Shown here: in pieces, positions 9,379-17,658 of the stretch
Layout of the letters: each line of letters opens with the position of its first letter
How positions within the stretch are numbered: the stretch's first letter is position 1
Source of the DNA: Pelagibacteraceae bacterium
GTDB taxonomy: Bacteria > Pseudomonadota > Alphaproteobacteria > Pelagibacterales > Pelagibacteraceae
Direction: 5' to 3'
NCBI GenBank assembly: GCA_008638205.1
Contig: VTPO01000005.1
Coordinates: 1-64,000 of the forward strand
Length of the DNA stretch: 64,000 nt
Position numbers and translations under genes: made by a program
The notes under the pieces: generated by a model
What the model saw: the letters and a program-made list of their open reading frames with translations, nothing else
Told to the model about the DNA's origin: nothing
The model's database searches: none

Positions 9379-10554
9379 ATGGCAAAATCAAATTCCTTCA
9401 AAGCAGGAAGACATTTTTTACAAATTCCAGGACCTACTAATTTACCTGATCGTGTGTTACGAGCGATGGACAGGGCAATTATTGATCATAGAGGACCTGA
9501 ATTTTCCGAAATAGCAAAAAGAGTTTTAGATAGAGTTAAACAAATTTTCAAAACAAAAAACCCCGTCATTATGTATCCAGGGTCTGGAACGGGTGCTTGG
9601 GAAGCAGCAATTGTAAATACATTAAATCCTGGTGATAAAGTGTTAATGTTCGAAACAGGACAGTTTTCATCTTTGTGGTGGGAAATTGCAGAAAAATTTA
9701 ACATAGAAGTGGATTTTGTTTCTGGAGATTGGAGGACAGGGGTTGATCCCAAAGTAGTTGCTCAAAAACTAGGAGACGATAAAGATCATAAAATTAAAGC
9801 AGTGTTTGTAGTTCATAACGAAACATCTACTGGGGTAGCAAGTAAAATTGGTGAAATTAGAAAAGCTATGGATAGTGTTAATCATCCAGCTCTATTTATG
9901 GTGGATACTATTTCTTCTCTTGGTTCCATTGATTATAAGCATGACGAATGGAAAGTAGATGTAACAGTAGGTGGATCTCAAAAAGGTTTGTTATTACCAC
10001 CCGGACTTTCTTTTAATGCATTAAGTCCAAAAGCTCTTGAGGCGCATAAGCAAGCAACTATGCCAAAACATTATTGGGATTGGTTACCGATGATCGAAAA
10101 TAATAAGAATGGTTTTTTTCCTTTTACTCCTGCAACTAATTTAGTCTACGGATTAGATGAAGCAATTAACATGCTGCTTGAAGAGGGTTTGGAAAATGTT
10201 TTTACAAGACATACAAGACATGCCGAAGCTACCAGAATTGCTGTGAAGGCATGGGGATTGGAAATCTTATGTAAAAATGAAGACGAGTATTCAAACTCGT
10301 TAACAGCTGTACTTTTACCAGATGGGCATGACGCAGATAACTTTAGAAAAATAGTTTTAGAAGATTTTGACATGTCTCTTGGTATGGGATTGAACAAAGT
10401 TAAAGGAAAAGTTTTTAGAATTGGTCACTTAGGTGATTTTAATGATCTAATGTTAGCAGGAACTCTTTCTGGTGTAGAGATGGGTTTAAAGAAAGCTGGA
10501 ATTCCATATAAAGCAGGTGGAATCATGGCTGCATTAGATTTTTTAGCTAAATAA
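9379..10554 (+). CDS. sgaA: Serine--glyoxylate aminotransferase family (class V PLP enzyme)
   Basis: 391 aa, full length for the AGXT/SgaA family. Signature IPGPTNLP near the N-terminus, cofactor-binding PGSGTGAWEAA (67-77), D176 that would hold the pyridine nitrogen, and the Schiff-base Lys K202 in GGSQKGLLLPPG. The family transfers an amino group from serine or alanine to glyoxylate, giving glycine. It is followed by a TRAP transporter and CoA genes. It may handle glyoxylate produced by the nearby hydroxyacid dehydrogenase; that link is inference. Symbol is by family resemblance. Confidence 0.87.
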   Translation: MAKSNSFKAGRHFLQIPGPTNLPDRVLRAMDRAIIDHRGPEFSEIAKRVLDRVKQIFKTKNPVIMYPGSGTGAWEAAIVNTLNPGDKVLMFETGQFSSLWWEIAEKFNIEVDFVSGDWRTGVDPKVVAQKLGDDKDHKIKAVFVVHNETSTGVASKIGEIRKAMDSVNHPALFMVDTISSLGSIDYKHDEWKVDVTVGGSQKGLLLPPGLSFNALSPKALEAHKQATMPKHYWDWLPMIENNKNGFFPFTPATNLVYGLDEAINMLLEEGLENVFTRHTRHAEATRIAVKAWGLEILCKNEDEYSNSLTAVLLPDGHDADNFRKIVLEDFDMSLGMGLNKVKGKVFRIGHLGDFNDLMLAGTLSGVEMGLKKAGIPYKAGGIMAALDFLAK

Positions 10555-10661
10555 AATAGATTTACTCACATTTTCTCCTTTAAAATAAAGGTTTAAAGAC
10601 TCGCTTCTTATTAAATTTTTTATTAAGTTGTTTTCTTTAATAACTAATAGGGGAGAATATA

Positions 10662-11636
10662 ATGAAAAATTTAAGCAAACTAATCGCTTTAATTACATCA
10701 GTTATTTTTATTTCTTCAGCTGCACATTCAGTAGAGTTAAAGTTTGGTCACGTAGGAAAACCAGGTTCTTTATTTGCTGCATCAGTTGAGAATTTTGCAA
10801 AAATAGCTAACAAGAAATTAGGTAGCAAAGGCAAAGTAACTGTCTTTGGATCTTCACAACTGGGAAAAGATAAACAAGGTATGCAAAAACTTAAACTGGG
10901 AACAGTTGACATGTGGTTGCCTTCTTCTGTGATGGCTTCTATCCATGATGAGTTTGGTGTATTCGATATGCCTTTCATCATTAAAGATAGAAAGCATATG
11001 GCAAAAGTAGAGAAAAATGTTTTGCCTGGTATCTTTAAAAACCTAGAAGCAAAGACTGGTTATAAAATTATCGGTGTTTGGGAAAATGGTTTTAGACACA
11101 TTACGAACAATGTAAGAGCAATCAACGTTCCTGCAGATCTTAAAGGAATTAAATTGAGAACTCCTAAGTCTAAGTGGAGAGTAAAAATGTTCCAATCGTA
11201 CGGAGCAAACCCTACTCCAATGTCTTTTTCTGAAGTGTTTACAGCATTACAAACTGGAACTATGGATGGACAAGAAAATCCTTACGCACAAATTACTAGT
11301 GCTAAATTTCAGGAAGTTCAAAAATATCTTTCAATCACAGGTCACGTATACACACCAGCGTACGTAGCAGTTCACAAAGACAGCTACAACAAGCTACCTG
11401 GAGATGTAAGAAAGATTTTGGAATCTGCTGCCAAAGAAAACCAAGCGTTCGTTTATAAAACGGCTGCTTCATATGAAAAGTCTATGTTAGGCGATATCAA
11501 AAAAGCTGGCGTAAAAGTAAACACTGCAAACAAAGATGCATTTATCAAAGGTAGTAAAGGTATCTATGAAGAGTTTACAAAAGACGTTCCTTCTGGTGGA
11601 GCTTTAATTAAAGCAGTTTCATCTTTAGCAAAATAA
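10662..11636 (+). CDS. dctP: TRAP transporter substrate-binding protein DctP
   Basis: 324 aa periplasmic binding protein. A signal peptide covers residues ~1-23 (…SSAAHS|VELKFG). Typical DctP features are seen: GHVGKPGSLFAASVENFAK after cleavage, the KLRTP segment carrying the carboxylate-binding Arg, and TGTMDGQENPYAQI. A strong GGGGAG ribosome-binding site precedes the ATG. It is followed by a strong terminator hairpin and then dctQ and dctM, giving a full three-part TRAP system. The conserved Arg implies an organic-acid ligand; which one is unknown. Confidence 0.94.
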   Translation: MKNLSKLIALITSVIFISSAAHSVELKFGHVGKPGSLFAASVENFAKIANKKLGSKGKVTVFGSSQLGKDKQGMQKLKLGTVDMWLPSSVMASIHDEFGVFDMPFIIKDRKHMAKVEKNVLPGIFKNLEAKTGYKIIGVWENGFRHITNNVRAINVPADLKGIKLRTPKSKWRVKMFQSYGANPTPMSFSEVFTALQTGTMDGQENPYAQITSAKFQEVQKYLSITGHVYTPAYVAVHKDSYNKLPGDVRKILESAAKENQAFVYKTAASYEKSMLGDIKKAGVKVNTANKDAFIKGSKGIYEEFTKDVPSGGALIKAVSSLAK

Positions 11637-11650
11637 ATTAATTATAAATC

Positions 11651-11681
11651 TTGGCCCTTAAGAAATTAAGGGCCAATTTTT
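11651..11681 (+). terminator. Strong intrinsic terminator between dctP and dctQ
   Basis: A perfect 11-bp stem TTGGCCCTTAA (11651-11661) / TTAAGGGCCAA (11666-11676) with a GAAA tetraloop is followed by five T residues. It is the best terminator in the window. Because dctQ follows on the same strand, it probably lets dctP be made in excess, with dctQM served by read-through or a separate promoter in 11682-11747. Confidence 0.88.
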
Positions 11682-11747
11682 CAATTAAAAACTATTAAAA
11701 AGAACAAAACTATTCTATAGATTTCAAAAAAATTTTTAATCAGAAAT

Positions 11748-12269
11748 ATGAACTCATCTAACTTCAAACATTCTTACGATAAATTTTTACAGTACGTCAT
11801 GTTTGTGATGATGATAGCCATGGCTGTTACGGTCGTTGTTGGGGTCATTTTTCGCTGGTCTGGCCACGCTTTAGTCTGGTATGATGAGGTGGCATCGGTA
11901 CAACTTGCATGGCTTACTTATTATGGATCTGCTTATGCGGCTTTAAAAGGTGCTCATATTGGAGTTCCTAATATAATTAAATCATTTCCTTTGGGTCTTA
12001 GAAAAATTTTATGGGTTGTTTCCAAAATTATTATTTACGGATTTTTCATTTTATTAGCTTATTACGGCTTTAAAGTATTAACGCTCATTCGAGGAGAAAC
12101 ATTAGTAACCTTAGAATGGGTTCCACAAATACTTGTGCAATCGGTAATACCAATCGGATCTTTGCTCTTTATGCTCTCCGAAACTTTAAGACTAAGAGAA
12201 GATTATGAAGATGTAATGTCTGGCAAAAAAAGAGACCCGGAAGCAATTATAGTAGAGGAGCAAAACTAA
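11748..12269 (+). CDS. dctQ: TRAP transporter small permease DctQ
   Basis: 173 aa with four transmembrane segments, the normal DctQ layout. The loop YYGSAYAALKGAHIGV matches the conserved region of the family that follows TM2 (aromatic-Gly-x-A, then Arg/Lys-Gly-x-His-Ile). It lies one base ahead of dctM. An acidic cytoplasmic tail follows TM4. DctQ bridges the binding protein and the DctM channel in the inner membrane. Confidence 0.92.
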   Translation: MNSSNFKHSYDKFLQYVMFVMMIAMAVTVVVGVIFRWSGHALVWYDEVASVQLAWLTYYGSAYAALKGAHIGVPNIIKSFPLGLRKILWVVSKIIIYGFFILLAYYGFKVLTLIRGETLVTLEWVPQILVQSVIPIGSLLFMLSETLRLREDYEDVMSGKKRDPEAIIVEEQN

Positions 12270-12270
12270 T

Positions 12271-13551
12271 ATGGTTGTTTTGCTTATGTTTGCAGTGCTC
12301 TTAATGCTATTAGCAATTAACGTTCCTATTGCGATAGCTCTTGCGGTTACCACGATCATTGCCATGGTCTCGGCCAATGGTACTAGTTTTTTAATTGATG
12401 CAGCCATTGTTATGTTTGATGGGTCTATGAATTTCCCATTAATTGCTATTCCTTTATTTATTTTGGCAGGTGCAATTATGAATACCTCAGGAATTTCTAG
12501 ACGTTTAATTAATTTTGCTTCTGCTTTAGTTGGGTTTGTCAGAGGTGGATTGAGCATGGTTAATATTGCAACTTCGATGTTTTTTGCTGAAATTTCTGGC
12601 TCTGCAGTTGCTGATGTAGCTGCACTTGGATCTATTTTAATTCCTGCTATGAAGAAAAAGGGTTACACAGGAGCATTTGCGGCTGCTGTTACTTCCTCAT
12701 CCGCTTCCTTAGCGGTTATTATACCGCCTTCGATTCCAATGATTTTATATGCTGTAATGGCACAAACATCTGTAGTTCAATTATTTGTCGCTGGTATAAT
12801 TCCAGGTATCATTGGTGGTTTTGGATTAATGTTTGTTTCTTATATTTATGCAATAAGAAAAAAACTTCCAATTGAGGAGACTTTTAATTTATCAAATTTA
12901 AGAAGAACTGGAAAAGAAGCATCTTTGGCATTTGTCCTTCCTCTAATTATATTGGGAGGTATTTTTGGAGGCTTTGTGACTGCAACAGAAGGAGCCGGAT
13001 TAGCGGTTGTTGCTGCTTGTATCATTGGAGCCGTTTATAGAGAGCTCAATTTCAAGCAATTTTTTGATGCAACAATTGAGGGAGCCTCATCAACAGCAAT
13101 TGTGATGTTATTAGTTGCGGCATCTGTTTTAATCGGAGAGTTTTTAACTATTGAACAAGTACCTCAAACAGTAGCAACTTCCATTACAGGATTTACAGAC
13201 AACAAATTTGTTATTTTGGCAATTTTAAATGTTTTCTTATTAATTATTGGACTTTTTCTTCACTCAGCAGCAGCTATTATTGTAGTTGTTCCCATTGTTA
13301 TGCCTTTAGTCGCATCAGCTGGAATTGATCCAGTTCATTTTGGAATTATTGTAACATTAAACTTAGCTATAGGTCAGCAAACCCCACCTGTAGCCAGCGT
13401 ATTGGTTACCGCCTGTTCAGTAGCAAAAGCAGACATTTGGGAAGTTTCTAAAATTAACATTATGTTTGTTGCTGTATTATTTGCTGTATTGCTTTTAGTG
13501 ACCTACGTTCCATTTGTCCCGATGGGATTAGTAGAACATTTTTATAGGTAG
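12271..13551 (+). CDS. dctM: TRAP transporter large permease DctM
   Basis: 426 aa, ~12 transmembrane segments, full length for DctM. Recognisable family segments: FPLIAIPLFILAGAIMNTSG, SGSAVADVAALGSILIPAMKKKGY, SASLAVIIPPSIPMILY and, near the end, GQQTPPVASVLVTAC. It catalyses sodium-driven organic-acid import with DctP and DctQ. It follows dctQ by one base and is followed by the crotonase gene after two bases, so the catabolic genes are in the same transcription unit as the permease. Confidence 0.95.
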   Translation: MVVLLMFAVLLMLLAINVPIAIALAVTTIIAMVSANGTSFLIDAAIVMFDGSMNFPLIAIPLFILAGAIMNTSGISRRLINFASALVGFVRGGLSMVNIATSMFFAEISGSAVADVAALGSILIPAMKKKGYTGAFAAAVTSSSASLAVIIPPSIPMILYAVMAQTSVVQLFVAGIIPGIIGGFGLMFVSYIYAIRKKLPIEETFNLSNLRRTGKEASLAFVLPLIILGGIFGGFVTATEGAGLAVVAACIIGAVYRELNFKQFFDATIEGASSTAIVMLLVAASVLIGEFLTIEQVPQTVATSITGFTDNKFVILAILNVFLLIIGLFLHSAAAIIVVVPIVMPLVASAGIDPVHFGIIVTLNLAIGQQTPPVASVLVTACSVAKADIWEVSKINIMFVAVLFAVLLLVTYVPFVPMGLVEHFYR

Positions 13552-13553
13552 TC

Positions 13554-14342
13554 ATGACTGACTTAGTTCAGACGAAACAAATAAACGAATACATTCTTGA
13601 AGTTGCATTAAATAGACCTGAAAAGCTAAACGCATTAACCAAGCCTATGTGGAAAAAGCTCGGTTCTATCTTTAGAGATTTGGCAAAGAAAAAAAATAAA
13701 GATATTCGATGCGTGGTGATTAGAGGAAAGGGTGGAAAGTCTTTTTCTCCAGGAAATGATATTGGCGAGTTTGCCAAGACCAGATCAAACAGCAAACTTG
13801 CAAAAGAGTATGGAAAGCATCTACATGGCACTTTAGCTGCTATCCAGGACTGTCCTATTCCCACCGTTGCTTTGATTGAAGGAATTTGTGTGGGTGGAGG
13901 TTTTGAAATCGCAGCTTGTTGTGATTTGAGAATTTGTGGAACCTCTTCTCGTTTTGGAGTTCCTATTAAACGATTAGGACTGACGATGGCTCCAAGAGAA
14001 ATTCAAGCACTTCTTCAATTAGTAGGAAGATCCGTTACCATGGAGATATTGTTAGAAGGTAAAATCTTTAATTCCAATGAGGCGTATGAAAAAGGAATGG
14101 TCAATAGAGTAGTACCAGATCAAGATGTAGAAAAAGAAGCTTACGCAACAGCAGAAAGAATTTGTGATGGTGCACCTATGGTTGCTAGATGGCACAAGGC
14201 TTTCGCTGAGGAATTGTTATACAAAGGAAAAATATCTAATAAATTAAATGATCTTGGTTATAAATGTTATGACACCAAAGACTTTCAAATTGGTTACAAG
14301 TCCTTCTTAACCAAAACTAAACCCAAATTTAAAAATAAATAA
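13554..14342 (+). CDS. Enoyl-CoA hydratase/isomerase family protein (crotonase fold)
   Basis: 262 aa crotonase. Oxyanion-hole regions GKSFSPGNDIGEF and EGICVGGGFEIAACCDLRICG are clear. In rat crotonase two glutamates (E144 and E164) catalyse hydration. Here the PEI segment reads P137-I138-K139, so the first Glu is absent, while the second is kept as E164 in VTMEILLEG. Such one-Glu crotonases are often isomerases, lyases or other CoA-substrate enzymes rather than hydratases. The gene lies between dctM and a CoA-transferase gene with 1-2 base gaps, suggesting action on the CoA ester of the imported acid. Confidence 0.88.
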   Translation: MTDLVQTKQINEYILEVALNRPEKLNALTKPMWKKLGSIFRDLAKKKNKDIRCVVIRGKGGKSFSPGNDIGEFAKTRSNSKLAKEYGKHLHGTLAAIQDCPIPTVALIEGICVGGGFEIAACCDLRICGTSSRFGVPIKRLGLTMAPREIQALLQLVGRSVTMEILLEGKIFNSNEAYEKGMVNRVVPDQDVEKEAYATAERICDGAPMVARWHKAFAEELLYKGKISNKLNDLGYKCYDTKDFQIGYKSFLTKTKPKFKNK

Positions 14343-14343
14343 A

Positions 14344-15537
14344 ATGCCAGGCCCAATACATGGAGTGAAAGTATTGGAACTTGCACAAATTATGGCAGGT
14401 CCAACTTGCGGATTGATGCTAGCTGATCTTGGTGCGGAGGTTATTAAAATAGAAAAAATTCCAGGAGGAGATGATACGAGAAGATTTTTACCCCCCGATG
14501 TAAATGGAGAGGCTGCCGCTTTTATGATGATGAATCGTAACAAAAGAGGCATGGCTTTAGATTTAAAAACAAAAGAAGGGGTTGAAGTTTTTAAACGAAT
14601 GGTGAAACAAGCAGATGTAGTCGTTGAAAATTTTAGAAAAGGAACGCTAGAAAAATTGGGAGTAGGGTACGAGGAATTAAAAAAAATAAATCCAAAAATT
14701 ATACTTTGTGAAATATCAGGCTATGGAAGAACAGGACCTTACGCAGATAAAGGTGGTTTTGACTTAATTGCTCAAGGTATGAGTGGTTTAATGAGTATTA
14801 CTGGGGAGAGCAAAGGAAAGCCTCCCATGAAAGTGGGCGCTCCGGTTACTGATATCACAGCAGGGATTTTAGCAGCCACAGGAGTGTTAGCAGCACTGGT
14901 ATCAAGAGCAAACACAGGAGTAGGACAGCGAGTCGATACCTCTTTATATGAAGCGGGAATTGTTCATACGTACTGGCAATCTGCAATTGCTTCAGCTACA
15001 GGAGTGGCACCAGGACCACTAGGATCTGCACATCCTTTAACTGCGCCATACCAAGCTTTTCAAACCAAAGATAAATGGATTACGGTGGGAGCGTCTAATC
15101 AAAATACATGGTTAAAGCTGATTGATGCATTAGGAGCAAAGGAACTTCAAGAAAATGAAAAATTTAATAGCAATGCCAACAGAATGAAAAATCTTACAGA
15201 GCTAACAGAATTATTAAAAAAAGAACTGGTAAAAAAAACAGCTGAAGAATGGTTAAAGTTATTTGATGAAAAAGGTTTGCCTTGTGGACCGATTAATACT
15301 GTCACAGAAATGTTTGAAGACCCTCAAACGATAGAAAGAAAGATGATTGTGGATGTTAAAAATACAAAAGCAGGATCCTTTAAGGCAATTGGAATGCCTA
15401 TTAAATTTTCAGAGACGAAAGTAGAAGATTCCAAAGAGTCCCCAACGTTTGGCCAGCACACCAAACAAATATTGCTAGACTTTGGTTTTAAAAGTGAAGA
15501 GATAGATTCTTTGATGAAACAAGGGGTTGTTAGTTAA
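14344..15537 (+). CDS. CaiB/BaiF family (class III) CoA-transferase
   Basis: 397 aa. The family N-terminus (GVKVLELAQIMAGPTCG), the cofactor segment NRNKRG (64-69) and the predicted catalytic Asp D170 in APVTDITAG are present. Class III transferases move CoA between carboxylic acids without a ping-pong enzyme-CoA pool. Its position directly behind the TRAP genes and crotonase suggests it activates the imported acid. Its stop codon shares the palindrome TTAA with the stop of the convergent MazG-like gene. Confidence 0.92.
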   Translation: MPGPIHGVKVLELAQIMAGPTCGLMLADLGAEVIKIEKIPGGDDTRRFLPPDVNGEAAAFMMMNRNKRGMALDLKTKEGVEVFKRMVKQADVVVENFRKGTLEKLGVGYEELKKINPKIILCEISGYGRTGPYADKGGFDLIAQGMSGLMSITGESKGKPPMKVGAPVTDITAGILAATGVLAALVSRANTGVGQRVDTSLYEAGIVHTYWQSAIASATGVAPGPLGSAHPLTAPYQAFQTKDKWITVGASNQNTWLKLIDALGAKELQENEKFNSNANRMKNLTELTELLKKELVKKTAEEWLKLFDEKGLPCGPINTVTEMFEDPQTIERKMIVDVKNTKAGSFKAIGMPIKFSETKVEDSKESPTFGQHTKQILLDFGFKSEEIDSLMKQGVVS

Positions 15538-15863
15538 TATCTTTTATCCGATTTTCCTTTAGACAGTTTTACAGGATATTTTTTAATATTTTTGATCATT
15601 TTTTTATGAAAACTTTTTTCAATATCAATGTTCATTTTTTGAGAAATTCTAATTAAATAGAAAAAGATATCAGCAATCTCATCTGCTACTTTTTCCTTAT
15701 CTACTTTTTTCAAATCACTTTCTTTTAACCACTGAAAAATTTCGACTAACTCAGAAGCTTCAACCGATAAAGCCATAGATAAGTTTTTGGGAGAGTGAAA
15801 TTGTTCCCAATCCCTAGCTTTCACGAAGCTTTTAATCTTTTGATTAATTTTCTTTAAATCCAT
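15534..15863 (-). CDS. MazG-like nucleotide pyrophosphohydrolase
   Basis: 109 aa all-alpha NTP pyrophosphohydrolase. The Mg-binding pattern is present: EASELVE in the first half, then ADEIADIFFYL, equivalent to the ExxE…ExxD motif, and the N-terminal RDWEQFHSPKNLSMAL is typical of the RS21-C6/dCTPase-like small MazG group. It hydrolyses (d)NTPs to monophosphate and PPi, probably in nucleotide-pool cleaning. It converges on the CoA-transferase gene with a 4-base overlap. Confidence 0.85.
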   Translation of the reverse strand: MDLKKINQKIKSFVKARDWEQFHSPKNLSMALSVEASELVEIFQWLKESDLKKVDKEKVADEIADIFFYLIRISQKMNIDIEKSFHKKMIKNIKKYPVKLSKGKSDKRY

Positions 15864-15891
15864 AATAAAATAGTTATTTATTTTAACTTAG

Positions 15892-16287
15892 ATGTTTAAA
15901 ATACATAAAAAATTCGAGAAGACCACTCATTACATTACTGATCTAAAATTGTGCCAAGTAAGACTTCAAGACAATAGAAAGTTCCCCTGGATTATGCTGA
16001 TACCCAAAAGAAAAGGGGTAGGGCAGATTTTAGATTTAAATAGAAAAGATCAAATTCAATTGATGGATGAAATTCAATATTGTAGCAAGATTATGAAAAA
16101 GAATTTCAAATGTGCCAATCTAAATGTAGAAAAAGTTGGTAACATCGTACCTCAATTACACATTCACATTGTGCCAAGACATAAAAAAGATCCTACCTGG
16201 CCTTTGTCTATTTGGGTTATTAAAGGGAAACCTTATACCAAAGTAGCTCTAGCTAGCATGCTAGATAAGTTAAAAAAAATTATTTAA
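15892..16287 (+). CDS. HIT-family nucleotide hydrolase
   Basis: 131 aa histidine-triad protein. The active-site motif is Q88-L-H90-I-H92-I-V, so the first of the three histidines is Gln, while the central pair including the nucleophile position is kept. This Q-form is common in a proteobacterial HIT subgroup. The C-terminal DPTWPLSIW segment also fits that subgroup. Likely hydrolyses dinucleoside polyphosphates or AMP conjugates. It is directly followed (0 bases) by rlmJ. Confidence 0.85.
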   Translation: MFKIHKKFEKTTHYITDLKLCQVRLQDNRKFPWIMLIPKRKGVGQILDLNRKDQIQLMDEIQYCSKIMKKNFKCANLNVEKVGNIVPQLHIHIVPRHKKDPTWPLSIWVIKGKPYTKVALASMLDKLKKII

Positions 16288-17124
16288 ATGCTTAGTTATA
16301 GGCACGGCTTTCATGCTGGAAACTTTGCAGATGTGTTTAAGCATTTTCTTCTGACCTATCTTTTAAAACAACTAAAACAGAATAAGCCTTTTTCTTTTAT
16401 TGATCCTTTTGCAGCAGCAGGAAAATATGACCTAAAAGATCCATTTATGGAAAAAAATAAAGAATATTTAAATGGAATTTCTAAAGTGCTGTCTTTTAAA
16501 ATTAACGACCCCTTCATTCAGGATTACTTAGACCTCGTGAGTCAAACGAACCCAAATAAGCATGGAAATAAGCTATCCATTTATCCAGGATCGTGTTTTT
16601 TGTCCCTCTTGGCCTTGGATAGTGAAGATAAAATTTATCTATCAGAACTACACAATAATGAATTTGAGATTTTAAAGAACAATTTTAATCAAGATCAAAG
16701 AGTAACTATTGAAAAGAAAGATGCTTATGCATCATTAGATCAAATGATTACTTCTTATCAAGGAACTAGATTAGTCCTCATAGATCCTTCCTATGAAGTT
16801 AAAAATGAATATGAAAAAGTAGCCAAATTAATTAGACATAATTCTAAACAGTTTCCGGATGTCTGTTATATGGTTTGGTATCCAGTGTTAGAATCGGAGA
16901 AGACAGATCGTTTTGTTAATCAACTTTTGGATGCAAAGATTAACAACACCACTCATATTCATATTGAATTGAATAATTCTTTTTTACGTATGCAGGGCAC
17001 AGGTTTTTTTATTATTAACGCTCCAATCAACATGAAAAGAGACGTTTCAAATGGACTTGATATTTTGTTAGAAATTCTTAAAGATCCCATTCAAGCAGCC
17101 AAAATAAATTATAATGTTTTTTAA
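16288..17124 (+). CDS. rlmJ: 23S rRNA (adenine2030-N6)-methyltransferase RlmJ
   Basis: 278 aa, matching E. coli RlmJ (280 aa). The N-terminal signature YRHGFHAGNFADVFKH (4-19) is diagnostic. The catalytic N6-adenine methyltransferase motif IV is D166-P-S168-Y (DPPY in E. coli), with Ser in place of the second Pro. It methylates A2030 of 23S rRNA. It overlaps the next gene by 11 bases. Confidence 0.93.
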   Translation: MLSYRHGFHAGNFADVFKHFLLTYLLKQLKQNKPFSFIDPFAAAGKYDLKDPFMEKNKEYLNGISKVLSFKINDPFIQDYLDLVSQTNPNKHGNKLSIYPGSCFLSLLALDSEDKIYLSELHNNEFEILKNNFNQDQRVTIEKKDAYASLDQMITSYQGTRLVLIDPSYEVKNEYEKVAKLIRHNSKQFPDVCYMVWYPVLESEKTDRFVNQLLDAKINNTTHIHIELNNSFLRMQGTGFFIINAPINMKRDVSNGLDILLEILKDPIQAAKINYNVF

Positions 17125-17605
17125 ACGATTGTTTTCTAGTAGTAATTTAGAACTTCAAGTAAATGATGGTGGCAGAGCTGCGGCAGGATACAAAGGAAAA
17201 GCAGGAGACTGCGTGGTTAGATCCATTGCCATTGCAACTGGTATTGCTTACTCCGAAGTCTATGAAGATCTGTATAAAGAAAATGAAGAGTTTCGAAACA
17301 CCTCTAGAACTAAACTTGCCAAAAGTCTAAAACAAAAAAATGATAGCCCTAGATCGGGAACACATAGAGTAGTATTAAAAAAATATTTACAAAAATTGGG
17401 TTGGAACTGGACTCCCACCATGTTTATTGGCCAAGGTTGCAAAGTTCATCTTAAAAAAGAAGAGCTTCCCATGGGAACTTTGATTGTTTCATGCTCGAAG
17501 CATATTACAGTTGTTAAAGATGGAGTACTCCATGATACTTACGATTGCTCGAGGAATGGAACTCGTTGTGTTTATGGATATTGGACCCAAGGACAGATTT
17601 CATAA
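17114..17605 (+). CDS. Conserved protein of unknown function with Cys-peptidase-like residues
   Basis: 163 aa with no signal peptide. I do not recognise a named family with certainty. The N-terminal NDGGRAAAGYKGKAGDCVVRS segment places Cys33 at the start of a predicted helix, as in papain-fold enzymes; H130 (SKHITVV) starts a strand and D141 or D144 (HDTYD) follows, giving a possible Cys-His-Asp triad. Several additional cysteines occur (C109, C127, C145, C152). It overlaps rlmJ by 11 bases. A peptidase or transglutaminase-like role is inference from residue order only. Confidence 0.7.
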   Translation: MFFKRLFSSSNLELQVNDGGRAAAGYKGKAGDCVVRSIAIATGIAYSEVYEDLYKENEEFRNTSRTKLAKSLKQKNDSPRSGTHRVVLKKYLQKLGWNWTPTMFIGQGCKVHLKKEELPMGTLIVSCSKHITVVKDGVLHDTYDCSRNGTRCVYGYWTQGQIS

Positions 17606-17625
17606 TTTATAAAATTTTGGATATC

Positions 17626-17653
17626 TTGACATTTTTATTTTTTTTTATATAAT
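17626..17653 (+). promoter_or_regulatory. Perfect sigma-70-type promoter giving a leaderless transcript
   Basis: TTGACA at 17626-17631, a 16-bp spacer made almost only of T, then TATAAT at 17648-17653. The ATG of the next gene is at 17659, about where transcription would begin (~6-7 bases after the -10). There is no Shine-Dalgarno sequence. This suggests a leaderless mRNA for the barrel protein. Confidence 0.75.
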
Positions 17654-17658
17654 TAACT

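Noticed and set aside
12192-12557. 121-codon antisense open frame over dctQ/dctM
   Set aside because: Shadow of membrane-protein codons; no independent evidence.
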